A DNA stretch of 64,000 nucleotides from Kitasatospora cineracea (GCF_003751605.1 NZ_RJVJ01000001.1:1116001-1180000); one strand, 5' to 3'; counted from the first letter of the stretch, positions 35,380-44,207 are shown. Numbers and translations are program-made. Notes: generated by a model from the sequence alone, not told the origin.

Positions 35380-36518
35380 GCGGCTTGCTCCTCTCGGACG
35401 GTATCGGACAGTGCGGTGATGAGGGCCTGCCTGGACACGCGGCAGTAGTTCGTCTCGGTGGTGTCCAGGCGACCGTTCTCGAAGTAGCGATTGCCGGCCT
35501 GCGCTCCCCGGCAGAAGCCGAAGAACTCGCAGGTGGCCTCGCACTCGTCCAGGCCAGTCAGGAACTCGCGCACGTACCGAAGCTCGTGCGCGCGGTCCAG
35601 CATGGAGCCGATGCTGAGCTCCATGACGTTCCCGGCCCGAAAGTCCTCGTATGCCGGATCGCTGATCCCGGCGAGCTCGGGCGAGAGCAGGACGACGTCC
35701 CCAGCAGAGGAGACGGTCGGTATCGGATCGATCAGCAGCTCGTCCCATGCGGCTCCTCCGCTGAGGCGGGCGGCCCGCAGGTAGCTGCCGAGGCGGTCGA
35801 CCTCGCGGATGGTCAGGCCGCGGTGCCGGCGGGACCAGGCGATGGCCCGACGCCAGAACTCGCCGGCCTGTTCAACGGTGGGCACCGCGCGGCTGGTGTT
35901 GACGCCCTCCAGCTCCTCCATGTTCAGGCCGACCGTGTGGCAGCCGAGGCCAGCCATGAAGTCCAGCAGGCCCTCGGGGTCGCCGATGCTCTCGGCGCTG
36001 ACGACCGCGATCGTGGAGAACCGCACGCCGTGCTCGCGCAGACAGGCGATGCCCTTCATGATCCGGTCGAAGGCGGGGCGTCCCGCCCAGTCGACGCGCT
36101 GGTGGTTGAGCGCGGCCGGCCCGTCGATGCTCACCCCGACCCGGAACCCGTAGTCGGTCAGGAACTCGCACCACGCCGGGGTGATCAGCACGGCGTTGGT
36201 CTGCACCGAGTGCTCGACCAGGCCGGCCTCCCGCAGTGGCTCGAACGAGGCCAGCAGTTCGGCGAACCGCCGACGGCCGATGGCCAGCGGCTCACCGGCG
36301 TGCCAGACGATCTCAACCGGTGTCGCCGAGGTGGTGTCGGCGAATTCGGCGACCGACCGGGCCACGGCCTGGGCGACCTCCACGGGCATCGGTGTGCGCC
36401 GGTCGCGGTCAGGCAGGTAGCAGTAGGTGCACTTGAGGTTGCAAAAGCCGTCCGGCTGCGCGACGACCACCTTCGGACGGCGGGAGATGCGGCTCCGGTA
36501 GCGGTCCAGGGTCTGCAT
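35376..36518 (-). CDS. Radical SAM/SPASM peptide maturase, putative cyclophane-forming enzyme
   Basis: The 380-aa protein has the radical SAM cluster motif CNLKCTYC near residues 27-34, a core with WHAGEPLAIG and VGVSIDGPAALNHQ, and a C-terminal SPASM-type Cys set (CEATCEFFGFC, then a final Cys in TETNYC). It would use S-adenosylmethionine to form a radical on a peptide. The ATG at 36518 follows AAGGAG. Its stop codon overlaps the precursor start, and the precursor motifs match three-residue cyclophane substrates, so Phe/Trp-to-Asn crosslinking is the most likely reaction. Confidence 0.87.
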   Translation of the reverse strand: MQTLDRYRSRISRRPKVVVAQPDGFCNLKCTYCYLPDRDRRTPMPVEVAQAVARSVAEFADTTSATPVEIVWHAGEPLAIGRRRFAELLASFEPLREAGLVEHSVQTNAVLITPAWCEFLTDYGFRVGVSIDGPAALNHQRVDWAGRPAFDRIMKGIACLREHGVRFSTIAVVSAESIGDPEGLLDFMAGLGCHTVGLNMEELEGVNTSRAVPTVEQAGEFWRRAIAWSRRHRGLTIREVDRLGSYLRAARLSGGAAWDELLIDPIPTVSSAGDVVLLSPELAGISDPAYEDFRAGNVMELSIGSMLDRAHELRYVREFLTGLDECEATCEFFGFCRGAQAGNRYFENGRLDTTETNYCRVSRQALITALSDTVREEQAA

Positions 36519-36538
36519 CGTGCGGACTCCTTCGCGAG

Positions 36539-36727
36539 TCAGATGGAGGGCGCCGGCGGCTCGGTATCGGGAGTGGAGGCCGCGATCCGGGGCAGCACGT
36601 CGCCCGTGAGCTGGTGGTCGGTCAGGGCGCCGAGCAGGCCGAGCACGACGAAGTGGCCAGTGATCCAGACCGCCTGCAGGGCAGTGCTGATCGGATCGCG
36701 CGCCGAGCCTCGGTGCTGGCCCCTCAC
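36539..36727 (-). CDS. Small protein with one hydrophobic segment
   Basis: A 62-aa frame starts at a GTG that overlaps the stop of the upstream ATP-binding gene as GTGA. It has a central hydrophobic stretch (AVWITGHFVVLGLLGAL) and hydrophilic ends. It stops 20 bases before the radical SAM start. The coupling supports a real gene; a small membrane protein is possible, function unknown. Confidence 0.5.
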   Translation of the reverse strand: MRGQHRGSARDPISTALQAVWITGHFVVLGLLGALTDHQLTGDVLPRIAASTPDTEPPAPSI

Positions 36728-37152
36728 GGTTTCCCACCGACTCGAAGGTCGGCATGGACGGTCTTGCCGAGAGGTTCCAGGGATGCTCCCCAGCGGCCGT
36801 GGGTGAGCTTGTGGACGAGCTCGAGCCCGCGGCCGGACTCGTCGCCGCTGCCCGCCTTGATCCGCACGGGCAGGACGCGGCAGCCGTCCGTCACCAGGAT
36901 CCGCACCGAGGCAGCCGTCGTCCGGATGATCTGGAACGTCATCGCCGTGTGGCAGCCGGTCTTCGCGGAGTTCGTGACCATCTCCGAGGCGACGAGCACG
37001 GCGTCGTCGACCAGGTCGTCCAGACTCCACTCGGCCAGCACCATCCGGACCAGCTGCCTGGCCTGCGACGCCGACTCCGGCCGGTAGGGCAGCTCGATGC
37101 TCGCCCCGGAGGCCGGTCCCTGTTCCCCCAGCGCGATGATCGTGCCGGTCAC
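36724..37152 (-). CDS. HATPase-domain protein, anti-sigma-factor (RsbW) type
   Basis: The ~142-aa protein has the compact GHKL fold used by actinomycete RsbW-like regulators: DDAVLVASEMVTNSAKTG (N-box with the conserved Asn), VRILVTDGC and GRGLELVHKLTHGRWG (G-box). It may bind a sigma factor or other partner. I chose the GTG at 37152; the frame stays open upstream without a clear ribosome site. It is the first gene of the RiPP operon and is divergent from an XRE regulator. Confidence 0.72.
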   Translation of the reverse strand: MTGTIIALGEQGPASGASIELPYRPESASQARQLVRMVLAEWSLDDLVDDAVLVASEMVTNSAKTGCHTAMTFQIIRTTAASVRILVTDGCRVLPVRIKAGSGDESGRGLELVHKLTHGRWGASLEPLGKTVHADLRVGGKP

Positions 37153-37426
37153 GATGGCGCACCCGGGTTGGTCCACGAGGTGACCGGGGCTCGCCTGGAA
37201 AGACCAGAAGGGAACGGCATCGCGGACTCCAGAAGTGAGGGCAGGGATGTGTCGGTGCCGCCGCCGCGGGGGTTCCGATGGCGGGCGCACACCCAGTGAA
37301 CGACCGCCAACGCCTCGGTGGTGAGGCAAAGTTCGGTGCTGCATGGCCCGACACCAACCGGAAAACTTGACGATCCCATTACCCGAGGCCCTGCACACCG
37401 GGTGACAGCGCGGCTACGTTGACCGC

Positions 37427-38692
37427 ATGGTGGCAAACGTCGCTCTCCGCCGCAGGATGGCCGAACGCCGCATGACCAAGGCCGAGTTAGCGCGCGAAGT
37501 GAATGCCGAGATCAAGGCCTTGACCGGGAAGCCGGGCACCGTATCAGAGCGCACGGTCCACAACTGGCTCACCGGCGTGACCCGGTGGCCACCGGGAAAG
37601 ATCCGTGTCGCACTGGGTGCAGTATTCGACTGCATGCCCGAACAGCTCGGCTTCGTCCCCACGGGCCGGGCCCGCACCACACCGGAGGCAGACGTGAGGC
37701 GACGCGATTTCATAGCGGCCGCCGGCGGCACCGCCGTGGCCGCCCTCACCGGCACGGCTGCCGCCCCTGCACCGCGCCGCATCGGCGCCGCTGACATCCA
37801 ACTGCTGGAGGCCCGCTTCGCCGAGGTCATCGCCAGCGACCACCTGCACGGCGGCCGGGTCAGCATCGAGGCCAAGGCGGTCGCCCTCGCGGACGAAGCA
37901 CTCTTCCTCCAGGAACACGGCATCGCGAGCCAGCGGATCCGATCGGCCCTGTACGCGTGCGCGGCCTCCTTCATGTCGAGCGCGATGTGGGCGGCCATCG
38001 ACGGCCGCCGCTTCGACGCCGCTCTCCAGCACCACCAGAAGGCCGCCTCGATCGCTGCGATGTCCGGCGACTCCGCCATCCAGTTCCGGATCTGGTCGCA
38101 CGCCGGGAGCCTCTACCGGCACCTCGGCCGCCCAGGCGACGCGCTCGCCGCCAACGATGCCGCCCGCGGCCTGCCGATCGCCCGCCGCGACCCGCTGTTC
38201 GCCTCCCTCGGACACGCCCGGCACGCGGCTATCCACGGCCTTACCGGCGACACCAACGCCGTCCGACGCTCCCTCGGTCATGCGCAGGACGCCCTCGACC
38301 GCGCCGATGCCGCAGCGTCCCGCCCCGTGTGGATCACCGCGTTCTACGACCAGGCCGAACTCGACTCCCTCGCCCTCGCCGCCCACCTGGCCGCCGGAAA
38401 CTGGGAAGACGCCGAAGCCCACGCCCACCGCAGCATGGCGCTTCGCCGCGGCGCGATGCAGCGCTCCCACGCGATCACCACCGTCCGCCTCGCCCACGCT
38501 CAACTCGGCCAGGGCGACTTCGAACCCGCCGTCGCCACCGCCATGTCGGTCCCGGCCGAGGTCTCCACTCACCCCCGGGTCACCGGCATGCTGACCGCCT
38601 TCGGCACCAAGCTGACCGCCGTAGCCGACGGCAGCAGCCCGGCCCTGACCTGGACCGAGTATGCCCACGACACCTGGAGGACCACCGCATGA
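37427..38692 (+). CDS. XRE-type regulator with TPR-like repeats
   Basis: The 421-aa protein has an N-terminal helix-turn-helix (MTKAELAREVN, then SERTVHNWLTGVTRWPPGKI), an RRRDFIAAAGGTAVAALTG segment typical of this streptomycete regulator family, and helical TPR-like repeats from about residue 115 to 400. It is divergent from the RiPP operon, so it probably controls it, perhaps sensing a peptide signal through the repeats. It overlaps the next gene as ATGA. Confidence 0.8.
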   Translation: MVANVALRRRMAERRMTKAELAREVNAEIKALTGKPGTVSERTVHNWLTGVTRWPPGKIRVALGAVFDCMPEQLGFVPTGRARTTPEADVRRRDFIAAAGGTAVAALTGTAAAPAPRRIGAADIQLLEARFAEVIASDHLHGGRVSIEAKAVALADEALFLQEHGIASQRIRSALYACAASFMSSAMWAAIDGRRFDAALQHHQKAASIAAMSGDSAIQFRIWSHAGSLYRHLGRPGDALAANDAARGLPIARRDPLFASLGHARHAAIHGLTGDTNAVRRSLGHAQDALDRADAAASRPVWITAFYDQAELDSLALAAHLAAGNWEDAEAHAHRSMALRRGAMQRSHAITTVRLAHAQLGQGDFEPAVATAMSVPAEVSTHPRVTGMLTAFGTKLTAVADGSSPALTWTEYAHDTWRTTA

Positions 38693-39219
38693 CCGTCGAC
38701 CTCCGCCACTACACCGATCTCACCCCCGATGCCCGGCAGGACCTGCTGGACGTCTACGCAGACGTCCGCGCCCCACTGCTGCACCTGGCGAACTACCGCG
38801 TCGAGGCATTCGCCGAACGCCTCGACCGACACGCGACAGAGCCAGGTTTCGAAGCCGTCATCGCGTACGAGGGCATGACGGCCATCGGGTATGCCTACGG
38901 GAACACCCTGACGGGCGACGACCGGTACTGGAAGCGCATGGCTGAACCGCTGCCCGACGGCTTCACTGAGGTCAGCACCATGGTGATCAAGGAAATCGGA
39001 CTGCGGATCCCATGGCGGGGCACCGGCACCGCGCGGCGCATCCATGACGACCTCCTGGCTGGCCGCACCGAGAAGCGCGTCACCCTGATGGTCAACCCCC
39101 TCGCTGGCGACGGCAAAGTCCAGGCGCTGTACGAGTCCTGGGGGTATACGGCCATCAACAGCCAGCAGCCATCGCCCGAGTCGCCCCACCTCACGGCCAT
39201 GGTCCGAACCAGGAGCTGA
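38689..39219 (+). CDS. GNAT-family N-acetyltransferase
   Basis: The 176-aa protein fits the GNAT fold, with FEAVIAYEGMTAIGYAYGN (central strands), STMVIKEIGLRIPWRGTGTA (acetyl-CoA P-loop region, variant RxxGTGTA) and a final ALYESWGYTAINS motif. It is translationally coupled to the XRE regulator. It may acetylate a signal or the peptide product; no substrate evidence is visible. Confidence 0.72.
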   Translation: MTVDLRHYTDLTPDARQDLLDVYADVRAPLLHLANYRVEAFAERLDRHATEPGFEAVIAYEGMTAIGYAYGNTLTGDDRYWKRMAEPLPDGFTEVSTMVIKEIGLRIPWRGTGTARRIHDDLLAGRTEKRVTLMVNPLAGDGKVQALYESWGYTAINSQQPSPESPHLTAMVRTRS

Positions 39220-39327
39220 CGGGAGAACGAGCAAAGAGCCCCTTGCCAAGCCAGAACAAGCCCTGCGCTCCCCCTCGTCGGAACCTTCGGGCTGACCGAG
39301 AGGCCCCCCACTCCTTCAGACGGAGGC

Positions 39328-39348
39328 GGGGTAAGAAATTCTTACCCC
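39328..39348. terminator. Palindromic terminator after the GNAT gene
   Basis: A 21-bp perfect palindrome has arms GGGGTAAGAA and TTCTTACCCC around one A. It lies about 110 bases downstream of the GNAT stop. Confidence 0.6.
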
Positions 39349-39464
39349 ATAACTTGCTCCGCCTTCGGTTCTGGCCCGTAGCTCCATCGTGGCCTGAACC
39401 TGGTGGCTACCAGCGCTGCCCATGAGGATCTTGTGGGTGCCCGGATGGTGTTGCAGTCGTCCCA

Positions 39465-39632
39465 GTGATCCAGGAGCTACTCGGCCACTCCTCCATCACC
39501 ATCACAGGCGACATCTACGCCAGCGTCCTGCCAGAGCTGGCCTTCACCCAGGCCGAGGCCGCCGTCGCCTTGGTCCCCCGAGCACGGTTCCCGAAGGATG
39601 CTCAGTCCGCCTCCGCACTCGACTTTGTCTAG
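39465..39632 (+). pseudogene. C-terminal remnant of a tyrosine recombinase (integrase)
   Basis: Fifty-five codons read VIQELLGHSSITITGDIYAS and on to a TAG at 39630-39632. They include the catalytic LGHSS His segment and the active-site Tyr in DIYAS of phage/ICE integrases. The N-terminal DNA-binding parts and the catalytic Arg boxes are missing. It lies 107 bases from a tRNA-Lys fragment, the place expected for the integrase of an element inserted at that site. Confidence 0.75.
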
Positions 39633-39664
39633 CAGTCCGCTCACGCAGATATCCCGCGAACGCA

Positions 39665-39701
39665 GCAGCACCCCGACTACTCGAATTAGTCGGGGTGCTG
39701 C
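39665..39701. terminator. Hairpin terminator beside tRNA fragment copy 2
   Basis: A 15-bp perfect stem begins GCAGCACCCCGACTA and closes with its complement around a 7-base loop, 37 bases left of the second tRNA-Lys fragment. The same arrangement is seen beside the first copy. Confidence 0.75.
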
Positions 39702-39738
39702 GCTGCAGGTCGGAGGCGGTGTGACCGCCACGTTCCAC

Positions 39739-39781
39739 GTGGGCCGCCAGGGGTTCGAACCCTGAACCTACGGATTAAAAG
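39739..39781 (-). repeat. tRNA-Lys(UUU) 3' fragment, att-site copy 2
   Basis: This is identical over 43 bases to 31497-31539 and covers the anticodon loop to the discriminator base. It continues four more tRNA-like bases (TCCG of the anticodon stem) before diverging into unrelated sequence. The D-arm and 5' acceptor strand are absent, so this copy too is a 3' remnant. It divides the left island from the prophage-like element to the right. Confidence 0.85.
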
Positions 39782-39919
39782 TCCGAAGCCCGGTCAGTTT
39801 CCTTGTGCTGCCCAGGTCCAGCCTGATCCGTCACTGTCCACGTTACTGCAGCTCAGGTCCGGTGTCAGTCGACCGACCGGACAAGCGGGTCCACCCTCGT
39901 CCACCCCCGGGTCAGGAGG

Positions 39920-39963
39920 CTCCGTCCCCGCTCCGTCCCCGCTCCGTCCCCGCATCGTCCCCG
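39920..39963. repeat. 11-bp tandem repeat, four units
   Basis: Four units of CTCCGTCCCCG (the last reading CATCGTCCCCG) follow one another. They lie in a 463-base gene-free stretch (39782-40244) just inside the att-site copy. I see no other structure there apart from unremarkable sequence. Confidence 0.7.
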
Positions 39964-40244
39964 CACCGGGGCGCAGAGCGGCAGATCACACGAGCATTAC
40001 CACCGGTGACCAGCGGTGATCTGGAGCAGAAAACTCGAAGCCGTCGGATCTTCCAACAGCAGGGGCGAGGTTTCCCTCTCCCCCGATTCGACCCGCCAAC
40101 AACCTATCCGACAAAGCACGTTGCCTGCTCACTTCGCCCGGCAGTCGACTTCCGCGCTCGTTCCGGCCCGCGGTTCCCCGCGCTCAACGGCTAGACAGAC
40201 CAACAGGACGGAACCCTTCGGCTCGCCCGACGTGCCCAGGCCTG

Positions 40245-41141
40245 CTACTCGGCTGCGGCCGGCTCCGGGACCTGCTGCAGTTCCTCCGATACCTCATGGA
40301 CCGCCCACCCCGAACCGCGGTTCCAGCGGTAGACCGCCGCCGGCTCGAACCTTGACGCCACCCAGATGTCGCCGATGTGGTCCGGGACCTCCGGGTCGCC
40401 GACCGGCTTGAACCGATGCCTGAGCGCTAGGCCGACGGACATATGGGACGAATCCGACCAAATGAACAGGTGAGCCTCCGGCGCCTTCGCCAACTTCTTG
40501 ACCTTGTTCTGGCCCTCCGGTGTCGTCAGGAAGTCGGAGACGTACGGGGCCATGTGCTCGGCCGTAGGCGAAGAGACGCCGTGGCCGAGGGTTGAGGCGA
40601 AGACACGACCGGAGAGCGCCGGGTCGGTGCTGATCTGCGCAACCGAGATGATGCCGATGCTGTTCATCATGTCCAACTCGGTGGCGTACTTCGGCACCGG
40701 CCACCCGTGGGCCCACCGGGTCGTGTCCTCGTAGGACTCCAGGCTCGCGCCGGTCTCCCTCCGCCGCTCCAGGTCCTTGAGGAATTCACTGAGCTTCGCG
40801 GCCGGCGGGCCGCCGATCCGGGCACCCTGTCGGAACCGGACCGTCCAGGCGCCGCGGAGTCCAGGGATCACGGTCTCGTCGTACTGCTTGTTGATCGACT
40901 TCCACATGGCCTGATTCTTGCCATCCGTGGTGGAGCTGATCTCCAGCCCGATTGTGCGCGCGTCATCGGGCTCATCGGGCCCGGCGAGCCAGGCGTCGAT
41001 CATGCCGGGCTCGGTCTGATCGTCAACCGCCACCGTGCGGGTGCCTAGCACGCCGTTCACGATGGCGGCGGCCAGGTTCTCCTCAGGAGTCGGCTCAACC
41101 CCTCGCTTCTTCGCCATGTTACGGAGGGTAGGCGCTATCAC
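40245..41141 (-). CDS. Unrecognised 298-aa protein, possibly nuclease-like
   Basis: The protein starts with GTG at 41141 or, less extended, with ATG (MAKKRGVEP) at 41117; neither has a convincing ribosome site. The segment DAWLAGPDEPDDARTIGLEI followed by SSTTDGK resembles the acidic and E-x-K elements of PD-(D/E)XK folds, but this is weak. No membrane segments are present. It is the first gene right of the second att copy, with the flavour of mobile-element cargo. Function unknown. Confidence 0.65.
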   Translation of the reverse strand: MIAPTLRNMAKKRGVEPTPEENLAAAIVNGVLGTRTVAVDDQTEPGMIDAWLAGPDEPDDARTIGLEISSTTDGKNQAMWKSINKQYDETVIPGLRGAWTVRFRQGARIGGPPAAKLSEFLKDLERRRETGASLESYEDTTRWAHGWPVPKYATELDMMNSIGIISVAQISTDPALSGRVFASTLGHGVSSPTAEHMAPYVSDFLTTPEGQNKVKKLAKAPEAHLFIWSDSSHMSVGLALRHRFKPVGDPEVPDHIGDIWVASRFEPAAVYRWNRGSGWAVHEVSEELQQVPEPAAAE

Positions 41142-41287
41142 TGTCCGAAGTCGAGTGACTTTCCGCCCAACTCAATTGCCTGCTAATCGAGTTCGCGATC
41201 ATGGCCGCCGACATGCGCTCCGATGGCGCTCGGGAGACGAGGCCTCGGGCCCGGCCTGGGCGGCCTGGCCCGGGGCGGCTTACGGGC

Positions 41288-42085
41288 CTACGGGGTCGTC
41301 CTGGCGGCCTTTCCGGCGGGCAGGGCCGGAACGACGGGTAGAACGAGCGCCTGGAGGCCCTGGTTCCACAGCTGGGACTGGTAGCCCTGCGGCCGGAAGT
41401 AGCGGGTCCGGTGCTCGGGGTGGAGCCACAGGTGGCGGACGGCTCGGCTGATGGAGGAGTTGTTGCCCCGCCACCTGGGCCCGCCGGGTGCAGCGTGCTC
41501 GGCGGTGCTGGCGGTGACGTCGTTGAGGGAGTGTCCGTTGTGGTCGAGGACGTGGGCGATCTGGAAGTCGGTGCTGTAGGGGGCGGAGTCGACGTTCAGC
41601 AGGAGTGCGGCCGCGTGGGGGTGCTCTTGGCGGATCAGGGCAGCCAACGCGGCGGCGACGTCGGGGGCGAGCAGGTTGAGGAGGTGGCGGGCCCGCGCGC
41701 GTCCCGGCAGGTGCATGATCGGCAGCTTCTCGCCGTGGACCAGGAGTTCGAGCAGGGTCTGCTCGGCGTCCTTGAGCCACCGGTGTTCGACGTACGGGTC
41801 CGGCTTGCGGTGCCAGAGCCGAAGTGGGCGGGAGGGCGGCAGGATGTCCGGGCCGGTCCACATCGCGTGGAGCAGCGGTCCGTGGTCGGTCTGTTCGAAG
41901 TCGATGCAGGCGATGTCGGGGGAGTACTCGCGCACCGCGGTGCCGAGGTGCTCGTAGGCGGTGGCCGCGAGGGCGGCTTGGGCCTCGCTGAACTGGTAGT
42001 GGGCGGCGTCGTAGGCGTCGGCCGGCCTGCTGGCGAGGTAGGGACCGGGGACGGTCGGCGTGAGCAGGGGGCGGGGCGTGTTCAT
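41288..42085 (-). CDS. Unrecognised 265-aa protein of the mobile element
   Basis: An ATG at 42085 opens a soluble, helix-rich protein beginning MNTPRPLLTPTVPGPYLASR. A central part (AEQTLLELLVHGEKLPIMHL) and a C-terminal SSISRAVRHLWLHPEHRTRY stand out, but no family is recognised. It lies after the 185-aa gene, separated by a hairpin, and its composition matches the element. It is likely real because the frame is long and the codon third positions are GC-rich. Confidence 0.6.
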   Translation of the reverse strand: MNTPRPLLTPTVPGPYLASRPADAYDAAHYQFSEAQAALAATAYEHLGTAVREYSPDIACIDFEQTDHGPLLHAMWTGPDILPPSRPLRLWHRKPDPYVEHRWLKDAEQTLLELLVHGEKLPIMHLPGRARARHLLNLLAPDVAAALAALIRQEHPHAAALLLNVDSAPYSTDFQIAHVLDHNGHSLNDVTASTAEHAAPGGPRWRGNNSSISRAVRHLWLHPEHRTRYFRPQGYQSQLWNQGLQALVLPVVPALPAGKAARTTP

Positions 42086-42108
42086 GGCTGGCCCTTCGGA
42101 GGGGAGGG

Positions 42109-42137
42109 CCGGGCCGCCGGATCGCTCGGCGGCCCGG
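42109..42137. terminator. Hairpin after the 185-aa gene
   Basis: An 11-bp perfect stem CCGGGCCGCCG / CGGCGGCCCGG with a 7-base loop lies directly downstream of the minus-strand stop at 42142. Confidence 0.6.
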
Positions 42138-42141
42138 CGGG

Positions 42142-42699
42142 TCACTTCGCGGCGAGGTGGCGTTCGGCGAGGTTCTTCAGCGCGTTCGACAGGGCGATGG
42201 AGGCGCGGACCTCGATGGAGGTCGGGTGGTTGTCCGGGTGGCAGTGGTCGGCGAACTCGTCTGCGAGGGCCGTCAGCTGCTGCATGGCGACGGGGTCGTG
42301 CCCGGGGATCGTGAGGGTCCAGGTGGAGGCGTCGATCTGGTGCTTGGTGCCGGCCTGGAGGGCGAGTCGCAGGCGGTCGGCGGTCTCGTCGCCGGTGAAG
42401 TGCTGCGGGGTGCGGCCATTCTCGTCCGCCCAGCGGCAGAAGGCGGCGGGCAGGGTGAGGGTCAGCCGTGTCGTGGCGGGGGCGTGCTGGGCAGCCTGTT
42501 CGGCGTAGGCACGGGCGTAGCCGAGGTGGTGGATGGCGGTGGGGGTGCCGAGGGCGCGCAGGGCCCAGTCGTAGCCGCAGGCGGCGTGCTGGTGGTGGCG
42601 GCGGGCGGTGGGGCCGAGGTTGGCGTCCTCGGCGGCGGCGCGGTGCCGGTCGCGGGCGGCTTCGATCTCTTGGGCGGTGGGGGGCTTGGGCTGGGTCAC
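42142..42699 (-). CDS. Unrecognised 185-aa helical protein
   Basis: The GTG at 42699 follows GGAGAACACC. The protein is hydrophilic and helical, with a conserved-looking LTLTLPAAFCRWADENGRTP in the middle and no membrane segments. It is flanked by hairpins on both sides (42109-42137 and 42746-42778). It shows no match to a family I know and probably belongs to the mobile element. Confidence 0.6.
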   Translation of the reverse strand: MTQPKPPTAQEIEAARDRHRAAAEDANLGPTARRHHQHAACGYDWALRALGTPTAIHHLGYARAYAEQAAQHAPATTRLTLTLPAAFCRWADENGRTPQHFTGDETADRLRLALQAGTKHQIDASTWTLTIPGHDPVAMQQLTALADEFADHCHPDNHPTSIEVRASIALSNALKNLAERHLAAK

Positions 42700-42920
42700 G
42701 GTGTTCTCCGGGTGGGGCAGGGCCTGTCGTAGCCCTGGTGTGGTTGGCGGGGCCGGGCGTTTGCTGCCCGACCCCGCCAGCCTCCCCAACACCACACGCC
42801 ATTGGGCACATCAACTTCCTTGCAATTAAAGGCAGTTGACTCCAGTTCGCCCTCTCGCTCGCGTCTCCTCTGCCGGTCGCGGCAGGAGGCGGCCTCTGCG
42901 GTGACGGGGCCGTTGGGGCC

Positions 42921-42989
42921 CGCCGGACCGGCCCGTGCGGTGCTCGCGCCGGCGTCGGCCGCCGGAGCGCCGGACGGGCCGGTCCGGCG
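42921..42989. terminator. Long inverted repeat in a gene-free stretch
   Basis: Perfect 16-bp arms (CGCCGGACCGGCCCGT and its complement) enclose a 37-base GC-rich loop that can itself fold. A second imperfect hairpin follows at about 42992-43031, just after the stop of the 365-aa gene. Another hairpin occupies 42746-42778. Together these fill 42700-43036, where I see no gene. Confidence 0.65.
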
Positions 42990-43036
42990 AGGCGTCCGGG
43001 GGCGAGCAGGATGCCTGCCCTCCCCCGGACGGACTC

Positions 43037-44134
43037 TCAGTCCGCGACGTTGCGGTGGGCCCTCTCCTCCCGCGCGATCGCCAGCAGCGGGTCGACGGAG
43101 TTGGTCTGGGAGATCAGGTCCAGGACGAGCCCGGCGAGCCGGTACATCTGATCAGCCTTGACCGCCCGGCGCAGGGCGATGCCCGCGGAGAGGAAGTCGC
43201 CGTTGGCCGCAGCGGTGAAGCCCGCGAGGGTGAGGGGGGCTGCGGCGAGGACCGTCCGGTCGCTGACGCAGCGCCGGGCGAGCAGCGACCACAGCTCCTG
43301 CGCCCGGGGGAGTTCCGTCGGCTCGACGAACTGGCAGGCGTAGTCCCGCAGGGGCCTGTGCCGCAGCGCGAGGATCAGCTCGGCGGTCTCGATGGGCGCG
43401 AGATCGGAGAGCGGGGCACCGTCGCCGCCGTCCATGAGCAGCCGGTCGAGCGTCGCGCGGGCGCGGGCGATCTCGGCCTTGACCCCGTTCTCCTTCTCCC
43501 GCCGCGCGCGATCCACGGCCGCCTGCAGCAGCGCCGCCTTGTAGGGCTCGGCGTCGTCTCCGGCGGCCGGGGTGAAGGCGGCGTGCATCCCCGCTTCGCT
43601 CGGCGGGACCGGGATGCCCTTGAAGACGGCGTCCATGGTGACCGGGCCGGGGTTGTGCGGGCCGTGCAGGGGGGTCCCAGCGGGCAGGTCGGCCGGGTCC
43701 GCATGCTCGTAGGACCACCAGTGCGTGGAGGTGACGCACAGGTTGGCGAGCACTTCGAGGTTGTGGCTCGTGGCGCTGGAGCCGAGGGCGTGGGCGAGGG
43801 CGTAGTGCCGGCCAAGGGCGCTGGTGCGGTCGTCGGGCTCGCCCGCCCCGGGGAGGACGAAGATCAGGACGCCCGCCGCCGTGGTGTCGAGTTCGCCCAG
43901 CTTGGCGAGCGCGAAGTGGATCAGTTCGCTGGCGGCCCCGTGGAGGTCTTCGAGCTCGGGCGGGATTCCGATCCTCTGGCTGAACAGGACGCGCTGCTCG
44001 GTGGTGTCGCAGCTCACGATGAACACCACGGGCTCGGGGCCGTCGGGCTGGTGTCCGAGCAGGTAGGGCAGGGCCTCCGCCGCTTGTACGAGGTTGCTGA
44101 TGTCGAACTGGGGGATGGTCTGGATGGGCAGCAT
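43037..44134 (-). CDS. DUF4192 family protein (copy 1)
   Basis: The 365-aa protein begins LPIQTIPQFDISNLVQAAEA and then has PYLLGHQPDGPEPVVFIV, which matches the DUF4192 opening (a leucine-rich stretch then GxxP and a hydrophobic strand). The rest is helical with several Trp/Arg-rich patches. DUF4192 proteins are common in actinomycetes; their function is unknown to me. It is the first of three such genes in a row, each separated by hairpins. Confidence 0.7.
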   Translation of the reverse strand: MLPIQTIPQFDISNLVQAAEALPYLLGHQPDGPEPVVFIVSCDTTEQRVLFSQRIGIPPELEDLHGAASELIHFALAKLGELDTTAAGVLIFVLPGAGEPDDRTSALGRHYALAHALGSSATSHNLEVLANLCVTSTHWWSYEHADPADLPAGTPLHGPHNPGPVTMDAVFKGIPVPPSEAGMHAAFTPAAGDDAEPYKAALLQAAVDRARREKENGVKAEIARARATLDRLLMDGGDGAPLSDLAPIETAELILALRHRPLRDYACQFVEPTELPRAQELWSLLARRCVSDRTVLAAAPLTLAGFTAAANGDFLSAGIALRRAVKADQMYRLAGLVLDLISQTNSVDPLLAIAREERAHRNVAD

Positions 44135-44170
44135 GGGGTGTCTCCGTTGGTGGGCTGGCCGGGTGAGGTG

Positions 44171-44199
44171 GCCGGGGCCGCCCGGTTGGCGGCCCCGGC
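44171..44199. terminator. Hairpin after DUF4192 copy 2
   Basis: A 12-bp perfect stem GCCGGGGCCGCC / GGCGGCCCCGGC with a 5-base loop lies immediately downstream of the stop at 44208. Confidence 0.65.
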
Positions 44200-44207
44200 G
44201 GGTGCGG

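Noticed and set aside
35376..36518. A classic FxsB-type radical SAM system
   Set aside because: The precursor ends in WSNK with repeated Asn motifs and not in the FxS tail, and the usual Fxs partner genes are absent.
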